Positions 32,434 through 38,104 of a stretch of DNA of 38,104 nucleotides are shown here, in pieces (positions within the stretch are counted from its first letter, which is position 1; each line of letters begins with the position of its first letter). Origin of the DNA: Streptomyces sp. LBL (GTDB lineage Bacteria; Actinomycetota; Actinomycetes; Streptomycetales; Streptomycetaceae). The stretch covers positions 1 to 38,104 of the forward strand of contig NZ_JARXYX010000055.1 in assembly GCF_029893585.1 (NCBI RefSeq), read 5' to 3'. Under the pieces are notes generated by a model. It was not told the DNA's origin, searched no databases, and worked only from the letters and a program-made list of their open reading frames with translations. The translations under genes and the position numbers were made by a program.

Positions 32434-33264
32434 ATGATCAACGATGCCCACGACGCCCCGGCGGTGGTGCTCATCCACGGGTTGTGGGTGACTCCTCGCA
32501 GCTGGGAGCACTGGGTCACGCACTACACCGCCCAGGGGCTCCAGGTACTGGCTCCGGCCTGGCCCGGAGTCGAGGGGGAGGTCGAGGACTTGAGGCTGGA
32601 CCCCTCGCCCATGGCCGGCATCGGCCTGGAAGAGGTGGTGAACCACTACGAGGCCATCGTGCGCAACCTGGACCGGCCCGCCATCCTGATCGGTCATTCC
32701 TTCGGCGGGGCCATCGTCCAACTGCTCCTCGACCGCGGTCTGGGCGCCGCAGGGGTGGCCATCGACTCGGCGGCGGTCAAGGGGGTGCTTCCCCTGCCGC
32801 TGTCCACGCTCCGCTCCACCTGGCCGGTACTGCGCAGTCCGGCCAACAAGGGCAAGGCGATGGGGCTTTCTCCCCGGCAGTTCCACTACGCGTTCGCCAA
32901 CACCCTCAGCGAAGAGGAGTCACTGGCCGCCTACGACCGCTACCACGTGCCCGGTCCGGCCCGGGTGCTGTTCCAGGGCGCCTTCGCGAACTTCAATCCG
33001 CGGGCGGTCACCCGTGTCGACTTCCGCAACGACAGGCGCGCACCGCTGCTGTTCATCGCGGGCGGCGCGGACCACATCGTGCCGCCCCAGGTGAACCGGG
33101 CCAACGCCCGCCTGTATCGCAAGTCCGCGTCGCTCACCGACTACCAGGAGTTCGCCGGCCGGTCCCACCTCACGATCGGCCAGGACGGCTGGCAGGAGGT
33201 CGCCGACTACGCCATGGACTGGGCCCTCAACCGCGCTCTGCTCCTTAAAACGCCGCTCACCTGA
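32434..33264 (+). CDS. Alpha/beta hydrolase
   Basis: The 276-residue product has PAVVLIHGLWVTPRSWEHW (oxyanion HG, about residue 16), the nucleophile elbow AILIGHSFGGAIVQLLL (Ser about 91), LLFIAGGADHIVPP (acid, about 210) and a closing FAGRSHLTIG (His about 246). It is a complete cytoplasmic hydrolase of the lipase/C-C or ester hydrolase type; the substrate is unknown. The start is ATG 32434, with TTGGAG upstream. The promoter carries a clear dyad. A hairpin terminator separates it from a second, exported hydrolase just downstream that is not a close copy. Confidence 0.9.
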   Translation: MINDAHDAPAVVLIHGLWVTPRSWEHWVTHYTAQGLQVLAPAWPGVEGEVEDLRLDPSPMAGIGLEEVVNHYEAIVRNLDRPAILIGHSFGGAIVQLLLDRGLGAAGVAIDSAAVKGVLPLPLSTLRSTWPVLRSPANKGKAMGLSPRQFHYAFANTLSEEESLAAYDRYHVPGPARVLFQGAFANFNPRAVTRVDFRNDRRAPLLFIAGGADHIVPPQVNRANARLYRKSASLTDYQEFAGRSHLTIGQDGWQEVADYAMDWALNRALLLKTPLT

Positions 33265-33284
33265 CGTCCCGGCGTTCCCCAGCA

Positions 33285-33310
33285 CAGAGGCCGGAGTTGC
33301 CCGGCCTCTG
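33285..33310. terminator. Hairpin between the two hydrolase genes
   Basis: CAGAGGCCGG-AGTTGC-CCGGCCTCTG is a perfect 10-bp stem with a 6-nt loop, 20 bp after the first hydrolase stop. Confidence 0.75.
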
Positions 33311-33340
33311 CCCTCCATCACACAAGGAAGTACTCACGTC

Positions 33341-34183
33341 ATGAACCGTCGTTCCTTCACCATCACGGCGGCCGCGGCTGCGGCAGCGGGCCTTGCGGCC
33401 ACCGGGGTGCTCACCCAGACGGCCGACGCCACCACCCCGCAGACACCCAAGCCGACGGTGGTCCTCGTGCACGGCGCCTGGGCCGACGCCTCCAGCTGGA
33501 AGGGCGTGGCGAAGCGGCTGCAGAACGACGGCTACCCGGTCGCCGCTCCCGCGGTCCCGCTGCGTGGCCTGTCGAGTGACGCCGCCTATCTCGCCGACTA
33601 CCTGAAGACCGTCAACGGCCCGATCGTGCTCGTCGGCCACTCCTACGGCGGCTCGGTGATCACCCAGGCCGCCGCCGGCAACTCGCACGTCACCGCCCTC
33701 GTCTACCTGGCGGCCTTCGCCCCCGACAAGGACGAGACAGCCTCCGCGCTGACCGCGAAGTTCCCCGGCAGCCACATCAGCGACGACCCGAACGCCTCCA
33801 TCCCGACGGCGCTGAGCCCGGTGCCCTTCGCGCAGAACGGCACCACGAACGTCGACCTCTACATCAAGCCGGACAAGTTCCGCGACGTCTTCCTCAGCAA
33901 CCGCCGCAGTGCCCAGGAGGCCGCCGTGCTCGCCGCGACCCAGCGGCCCGTCACCCCCCAGGCGCTCGGCGAGCCCTCCGGGACTCCGGCGTGGAAGACC
34001 ATCCCCTCCTGGTACCTCGTGGCCGGCGACGACCACCTGATCCCGCCGGCCGCGGAGCGTTTCATGGCCCAGCGCGCCCACTCCCACACGAGCGAGGTCG
34101 ACGCGCCGCACGACGTACTGCTCACCAACCCCGGCACCGTCACCCACGTGATCGAGGACGCGGCGCACACCACCGCCCACTGA
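33341..34183 (+). CDS. Tat-exported alpha/beta hydrolase
   Basis: The 280-residue product begins with a twin-arginine signal, NRRSFTITAAAAAAAGLAAT, followed by a likely cleavage site near TADAT-TP. The mature domain has VVLVHGAWADASSW (about residue 45), VLVGHSYGGSVITQA (Ser about 105), WYLVAGDDHLIPP (acid, about 232) and SEVDAPHDVLL (His about 255). It should act outside the membrane or be cell-wall associated, as an esterase or lactone hydrolase-like enzyme. The start is ATG 33341, with AAGGAAG upstream. It ends close to a strong terminator, so it is probably monocistronic or joined to the TetR gene only by read-through. Confidence 0.9.
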   Translation: MNRRSFTITAAAAAAAGLAATGVLTQTADATTPQTPKPTVVLVHGAWADASSWKGVAKRLQNDGYPVAAPAVPLRGLSSDAAYLADYLKTVNGPIVLVGHSYGGSVITQAAAGNSHVTALVYLAAFAPDKDETASALTAKFPGSHISDDPNASIPTALSPVPFAQNGTTNVDLYIKPDKFRDVFLSNRRSAQEAAVLAATQRPVTPQALGEPSGTPAWKTIPSWYLVAGDDHLIPPAAERFMAQRAHSHTSEVDAPHDVLLTNPGTVTHVIEDAAHTTAH

Positions 34184-34191
34184 TCACCGAG

Positions 34192-34249
34192 CCCGTCACA
34201 GCCTCCCGGCCGCCCATCCCCGGGCAGCGCTCCGGGAGGCCGTGACGGG
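34192..34249. terminator. Strong hairpin terminator after the Tat hydrolase
   Basis: The arms at 34192-34209 (CCCGTCACAGCCTCCCGG) and 34232-34249 pair over 17 of 18 positions around a 22-nt loop that itself contains CCCGGGCAGCGC. Confidence 0.8.
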
Positions 34250-34308
34250 GGTGAGTACAGCCGCCGGTGACCTGCGGTCGCCCGAGCCTGAAGGAGGGTC
34301 CCTACGAT

Positions 34309-34899
34309 ATGAGCGTGCCAGCCGAACGCGATCACCAGAAAACCCCCCAGCGGTCCGCAGCGCGCGACCGTCTGCTCTCCACGGCCGCCCGGCTGTTCTA
34401 CACCGAGGGGATCCGGGCCGTGGGAGTCGACCGGGTCATCGAAGAGGCACAGGTGACGCGGGCCACCTTCTACCGCCACTTCCCGAGCAAGGAGGACCTG
34501 GTCTGCTCGTACCTGCAGGCCGAGGACCAGAGCATCCGGGACAGGGTGAACAGCGGTATGACGCACGCCGGTGCTCCCGCGGACGCGATGGGCCTGCTGA
34601 TCGACGGCATCGGCCAGGAAATCTGCGCTCCCGGGTTCCGCGGCTGCCCCTTCATCAACGCCGCAGCGGAATATCCGGACAAGCAGAGCCCGGTGCACCA
34701 AGCCGTGCTGACCCACCGGACCTGGTTCCACGGCGCCATCGCGGAAGCACTGCGCACCGGCGGCCACCCGGACCCGGATCACGCGGCGGATGTGCTGGTG
34801 GCCCTCCGCGACGGAGCCATGGTGGCCGGCTATCTCGGCGACGGCGACACGGCCGTGGCCTCGTTCAGCCGGGCCGCCCGCTCGCTGATCCCCGCCTGA
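34309..34899 (+). CDS. TetR-family regulator 4
   Basis: The 196-residue product has RSAARDRLLSTAARLFYTEG, then IRAVGVDRVIEEAQVTRATFYRHFPSKEDLVCSYL (HTH about residues 13-60). The C-terminal domain has APGFRGCPFINAAAEYPD and HRTWFHGAIAEAL, the fold seen in the TetR_C-type group that senses small hydrophobic ligands. The start is ATG 34309 with AAGGAGGG upstream. It follows the two hydrolases after a strong terminator, so it is transcribed from its own promoter and is a candidate repressor of the hydrolase promoter dyad at 32393 (inference). Confidence 0.9.
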   Translation: MSVPAERDHQKTPQRSAARDRLLSTAARLFYTEGIRAVGVDRVIEEAQVTRATFYRHFPSKEDLVCSYLQAEDQSIRDRVNSGMTHAGAPADAMGLLIDGIGQEICAPGFRGCPFINAAAEYPDKQSPVHQAVLTHRTWFHGAIAEALRTGGHPDPDHAADVLVALRDGAMVAGYLGDGDTAVASFSRAARSLIPA

Positions 34900-35372
34900 C
34901 AGGCTCGAGCAGGGTCGGCGGTGGCGCGTCGACCTGCCGTTGAGTGACTCCATCCGCCAACGCATCGACTGCCTGTCTGGCCTGCTCTGATCACGCACCC
35001 CGCGCGCGTGAGCGCGCGTACGGACCATCAGGAACTGACCGGCTGACCATCAGCCGGGCGTCGCAAAAAACAAGCGGCCCACTCTGCCCGCGAGGTGCGG
35101 GCGCTGAGCCCGTCGAGGGTGAAGCCGTGGAGCGGTGCCCGGACATGGGCGTGGCTCCATTGGGCAAAGCGGCGGGACGGTTCGCTGTGCGGGGCCGGCG
35201 GGCGGCAGCTTTCCTCTTGTGCGGCCTGACGTGCCCCGCAAGATGATCGCTGACAGCGTGTCGAGGCCACTGGCCCGCCGGCCTCCGCGTTGCGTGAGGC
35301 CATTTTCAGGTTTCCCGCCGAGCGCCACAGGCGGAGAAAGCAATGTGAATCGATCCGGTGCGGAGAGATGTC
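34900..35372. other. Intergenic, no gene recognised
   Basis: Frames on both strands are short or low in family resemblance. There is no obvious hairpin. It contains the promoter of the first GNAT gene. Confidence 0.4.
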
Positions 35373-36137
35373 ATGGATGAACTGACGCATCCCAAAGTTA
35401 TTGCCCAGCAGCTGGCCAACGCACGTGAATTCTGGCTCGGCTACGGAGTGGAAGGAAGAAGGCGGAGCGGCCACTTCATGTATCGGAGCGGCGTGGCCGA
35501 CGCCCAGTTGAACGGTGTCGTCTCCCTTGCCGGCGGCAGTTTCAAGAACGTCCTGCAAGAGGCGGAATCCGTCTTTTCCGGACTTCCGTGGCTGTGGTGG
35601 GTGGGGCCTGACAGCCGTCCCGGCGTGGTCGGCGACCTTGAGTCCCACCAGTTCTCAGAGGTCGGCTCGATGCCGGTGATGGCAGTCCGCCTGGACCGCG
35701 TCCGCAGGCCGTCCCCCACGGCAGGCCTGGAGGTGAGGGTCGTCGATGACCCCGCCGGGCTGGCGGACTGGGTGCGCTGCTGGACCTGGGCGTTCGGCAT
35801 CGACACGGACCTGACCGCGAAGATACTGACGGCCGAGGCGGCACGTCCTGAGAGCTCGCCCCGGCTGATCCGGTTCGCCGGATGGCTCGAGGGCAGGCTC
35901 GTCGGCACCGCGGCGCTCTACAGCAGTCAGGGCGTGGCCGGTGTCTACGTGGTCAGCACGCTCAAGGAACGTCGCGGTCAGGGGATCGGCACGCAGCTCA
36001 CAGCGGCCGCTTTGCAGGCGGGCCGCGAACAGGGGCTGAGCATCGGCACGTTGCAGGCCAGCAGCCTGGGTCTGCCGGTCTATGAACGGATGGGTTTCGC
36101 GGAGGTCGCCCGTTATCGCCTCTTCGCCAAGGCCTGA
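35373..36137 (+). CDS. GNAT-family acetyltransferase 1
   Basis: The 254-residue product has a poorly conserved N-terminal domain. The C-terminal GNAT fold shows RFAGWLEGRLVGTAALYSSQGVAGVYVVSTLKERRGQGIGTQLTAAALQAG, with the acetyl-CoA-binding RRGQGIGT loop at about residue 203, and ends with LQASSLGLPVYERMGFAEVARYRLF. It transfers acetyl groups to a small molecule or peptide, as yet unknown. The start is ATG 35373 with GGAGAG upstream. A second, related two-domain GNAT gene follows 54 bp later, so the two are probably co-transcribed. Confidence 0.87.
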   Translation: MDELTHPKVIAQQLANAREFWLGYGVEGRRRSGHFMYRSGVADAQLNGVVSLAGGSFKNVLQEAESVFSGLPWLWWVGPDSRPGVVGDLESHQFSEVGSMPVMAVRLDRVRRPSPTAGLEVRVVDDPAGLADWVRCWTWAFGIDTDLTAKILTAEAARPESSPRLIRFAGWLEGRLVGTAALYSSQGVAGVYVVSTLKERRGQGIGTQLTAAALQAGREQGLSIGTLQASSLGLPVYERMGFAEVARYRLFAKA

Positions 36138-36191
36138 CACAAGAGGATGCAACGCTCCCGTGAGTTTCTGCAGTCGAGAAAGGTGCGCTTC

Positions 36192-37010
36192 ATGGTCATG
36201 TCTGCGGACACCTTTGAAGCCGCATGCACGGAATGCGGAGCCGGCGAGGACGTCGAACGCGCTGCACACAGTTGGGCCGAGGCCATGACCTCGCTGGCGG
36301 CTGCGGCACCCGGGGGTCATTGGCGACTGGGCGAGGGCGGAGCCGTGCTGGCCGTCACCGGGGCCCCTGTGGCCGCACTGAACGGTGTGCTCAACGTGGC
36401 TGCTCGTCCCGATGCCGCCGGGATCGCGGAGCTGGCCGCCCTGGCGGCCAGGGAACTGACCACCGTCCCGTGGAGCATCCAGATACGTGGCGAGCCGACC
36501 ACCGGCATCGTGGAGGTCGCCGAACACTACGGGATGACCGTCCGGTCGCAACAGCCGTTCATGCTCAGACCGTTCACCGGCAACGAGCCGACGCCGCCGC
36601 GCGGGGCTTCAGTGAAGGTGCGGCGCGCCACGGGAAGCGATCACAAGGTGCTCAGCGCGGCACTCGCCGCCGGTTTTGCAGTGCCGCAGCACGTGTTCAC
36701 CGAGGTCGCCTCGCCCACCGTGATGGCAGCGGCGGGCATGACTGCGTACCTGGCCGAGGCCGAGGGGACCGCGGTAGCCACCGGTACGGCAGCGGTGTTC
36801 CAGGACTGCGTGGGCCTGTTCAACATCTCCACGCTTCCGCCCTTCCGCGGACGCGGCTACGCACGGGTGATGACCGAGCGGATCCTGAGGGAAGGGCGGG
36901 CCATGGGCGCGCGGGCCGCATACCTCCACACCACCGAGGCGGGCCGGCGTCTGTACGAGTCCCTGGGCTTCCGCACAGTCGGTCAGTGGACCACCTTTTC
37001 CGCCCCATGA
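36192..37010 (+). CDS. GNAT-family acetyltransferase 2
   Basis: The 272-residue product has an N-terminal GNAT-like region (EDVERAAHSWAEAMTSLAAAAPGG ... AVAALNGVLNVAARPDAAGIAELAALAARELT). The C-terminal GNAT domain shows TAYLAEAEGTAVATGTAAVFQDCVGLFNISTLPPFRGRGYARVMTERILREGRAMGAR, with the CoA loop RGRGYA at about residue 219, then LHTTEAGRRLYESLGFRTVGQW. The start is ATG 36192, with GAAAGG upstream; an ATG at 36147 would add 15 residues. Two-domain GNATs of this type are common in Streptomyces; the substrate is unknown. It forms a tandem with the preceding gene. Confidence 0.87.
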   Translation: MVMSADTFEAACTECGAGEDVERAAHSWAEAMTSLAAAAPGGHWRLGEGGAVLAVTGAPVAALNGVLNVAARPDAAGIAELAALAARELTTVPWSIQIRGEPTTGIVEVAEHYGMTVRSQQPFMLRPFTGNEPTPPRGASVKVRRATGSDHKVLSAALAAGFAVPQHVFTEVASPTVMAAAGMTAYLAEAEGTAVATGTAAVFQDCVGLFNISTLPPFRGRGYARVMTERILREGRAMGARAAYLHTTEAGRRLYESLGFRTVGQWTTFSAP

Positions 37011-37060
37011 AAGGGGCGGGCGCTGCCCGTTCCTCTCAGGCGGACAGTGCCCCATTGCAT

Positions 37061-37077
37061 GGTTTGAAAATCAAACC
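37061..37077. promoter_or_regulatory. Perfect palindrome GGTTTGAAAATCAAACC
   Basis: This 17-bp palindrome (GGTTTGA-AAA-TCAAACC) lies 51 bp after the second GNAT gene and 226 bp before the next start. It matches operator-like sites at 8077, 24036 and 32332. A TTGACT lies at 37088 downstream. No gene directly follows it, so it may be an orphan operator. Confidence 0.55.
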
Positions 37078-37151
37078 GATGCGTGGTTGACTTCACTCAG
37101 GACGGAGAACGGCCGCAAACGGCTTAGCCCTCCGCGTGCCTCCCCCCGATC

Positions 37152-37187
37152 GGCCCCGGCCGGCCCACCCCCGAGCCGGCCGGGGCC
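37152..37187. terminator. 13-bp stem hairpin
   Basis: GGCCCCGGCCGGC (37152-37164) and GCCGGCCGGGGCC (37175-37187) pair perfectly around a 10-nt loop. It probably terminates the GNAT pair transcript before the ATPase gene. Confidence 0.65.
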
Positions 37188-37302
37188 CGCCATCCGAGGG
37201 CGTCCCATCACTGGGCTGCTGATTGGCGTGCGCCCGCTGTGCCGATCATCTCGGCTCACCGCCAGGACCTCGTTGAACCTAGTCCCGAGGAGATGGGGCG
37301 TC

Positions 37303-37788
37303 ATGAGCACCAGCCCTCTGCTTGCGCGGCCCCCCGTAGTCAGGGGTTCGACGTCAGCCATCTGCGTGATGGCCGCCACCGATGCCGCCGTACCCGCCCT
37401 GCGCGCGTTCACCAGAAGAACAGTGCACGCCTGGCGCCCGGGAGAGCCGGCGGCTGAAGCCCTCGCGCTCATCGTCACAGAACTCGTGACGAACGCCTGC
37501 CAGCACAGCGGAAGCCCGCATGTGACCGTGCATCTGTTCGCCGGCGAACAGATCCTGGGCGTGGAGGTCTCCGACAACGGCGCCTGGAAAAACCAGGCCG
37601 GCGACGCGGGCCCGGTCGAAGAGGCCGTGAGCGGCCGTGGACTGCAATTGGTCGAGGCGTACGCTGCCACGGTCCGGATCCGGCGGAGCAGCGGCGGCAC
37701 CAGCGTGATCGCCATCGTCGGCACCGAGACGGACGGCACCCGCACCGATGAGATCCCTGAGAGGCAGCCGCATGTCCGACTGGTGTGA
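37303..37788 (+). CDS. RsbW-like ATP-binding (HATPase_c) regulator
   Basis: The 161-residue product matches the HATPase_c_2 serine-kinase/anti-sigma-like family. The N-box is LIVTELVTNACQHSG (about residue 57), VEVSDNGAW is the G1 box and VSGRGLQLVEAYAATVRI the lid region. It lacks histidine-kinase dimerisation segments, so it works alone as an RsbW/SpoIIAB-like switch, as in the many Streptomyces paralogues. The start is ATG 37303, with GAGGAG about 12 bp upstream. A 55-residue gene begins inside its 3' end, giving a 17-bp overlap. No sigma or anti-sigma antagonist gene is adjacent in the window. Confidence 0.88.
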   Translation: MSTSPLLARPPVVRGSTSAICVMAATDAAVPALRAFTRRTVHAWRPGEPAAEALALIVTELVTNACQHSGSPHVTVHLFAGEQILGVEVSDNGAWKNQAGDAGPVEEAVSGRGLQLVEAYAATVRIRRSSGGTSVIAIVGTETDGTRTDEIPERQPHVRLV

Positions 37789-37939
37789 TGTGCGGGCCGT
37801 CACAGAGCTGCTTCACCGGCTGGCCCACGACATGCACGCCGCATCTGCGCTCATCGCGGGACTGGACACCGCAGACCTGCGGGCCGTGTCCGACGCCGCC
37901 CTTTTCCTGCACGAGGCCGTCGAGGACCACTTGATGTGA
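37772..37939 (+). CDS. 55-residue protein overlapping the RsbW-like gene
   Basis: The ATG at 37772 (MSDWCDVRAVTELLHRLAHD) has GAGAGG eight bases upstream. The product is nearly all helix (MHAASALIAGLDTADLRAVSDAALFLHEAVEDHLM). It overlaps the ATPase gene by 17 bp in another frame, so its translation should depend on the ATPase gene. Partners of this kind might be small antagonists or adaptors of the kinase (inference). No family is recognised. Confidence 0.6.
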   Translation: MSDWCDVRAVTELLHRLAHDMHAASALIAGLDTADLRAVSDAALFLHEAVEDHLM

Positions 37940-38000
37940 CGTGCCCCGCGGACTCTTCGCCGTGAGTTCTGCTCGCACCGCCCCTGCAACAGGCGCGGCG

Positions 38001-38104
38001 CGGCGCCCCCGGGTGGGGGGGGGCGGGGGGCCCGTTGGCCCGCCGCGCGGCCCCCATTGCGCCGGGCCCCGCCCCCCCCCCGCCCGGGGGCCGGGGGCCC
38101 ACGG
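38001..38104. other. G/C homopolymer block at right edge, probable artefact
   Basis: The last hundred bases are dominated by G and C runs, as in 26987-27220, and should not be annotated. Confidence 0.7.

Overview
The window is high-GC DNA with an actinomycete gene style: GTG starts, AAGGAG-type ribosome sites, and DUF6083, DUF6283 and GlxA-type proteins. It looks like the accessory part of a Streptomyces (or close relative) genome, either a chromosome arm or a large plasmid. This is inference from gene content; there is no rRNA, tRNA, CRISPR array or recognisable origin. Regulators are very dense: two XRE, one AraC/GlxA, two HxlR, one MarR and four TetR proteins.

Layout. (1) 1-6205: a divergent block. 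On the minus strand are a DUF6283 protein, a coiled-coil/winged-helix protein and a Cys-rich putative DNA-binding protein. On the plus strand is a tight run of XRE regulator, DUF6083 protein, small ribbon-helix-helix-like protein and compact UvrD-type helicase. The middle intergenic region carries repeated AGTGC boxes. (2) 6401-11900: an HD-domain hydrolase coupled to a GlxA regulator, two HxlR regulators, a DHA2 drug-type exporter and an XRE/MmyB regulator. (3) 11907-23700: a complete-length Tn3-family transposon of 11.8 kb with 38-bp terminal inverted repeats and a 5-bp target duplication (AAATC). It carries a frameshifted serine recombinase next to the left end and a frameshifted TnpA next to the right end. 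Its cargo is a truncated alpha/beta hydrolase, a DUF4265 protein, an IS transposase, and a MarR-controlled operon encoding a UbiX flavin prenyltransferase, a UbiD decarboxylase and a cis-CaaD-type tautomerase. That operon is bracketed by two direct copies of a roughly 0.27-0.29-kb MITE-like element. (4) 23701-25552: decayed genes (aldo/keto reductase remnant, MFS exporter in three frames). (5) 25819-34899: an esterase, an SDR, four TetR regulators, two further alpha/beta hydrolases (one Tat-exported) and a protein of unknown function. (6) 35373-37939: two GNAT acetyltransferases in tandem, an RsbW-like ATPase and an overlapping 55-residue protein.

How the parts fit. UbiX makes prenylated FMN, UbiD uses it to decarboxylate an aromatic or unsaturated acid, and the tautomerase probably processes a keto-enol partner. 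MarR very likely represses the operon at two tandem TTCGTACACGAA boxes in the divergent promoter. Outside the transposon most metabolic or export genes sit beside their own regulator, and several palindromic operators recur: GTTTG-type palindromes at four loci and TGACTG-N5-CAGTCA at two.

Quality. Two stretches (26987-27220 and 38001-38104) are almost pure G/C homopolymer and look like assembly artefact. Frameshifts near them and elsewhere could be real decay or sequence error.
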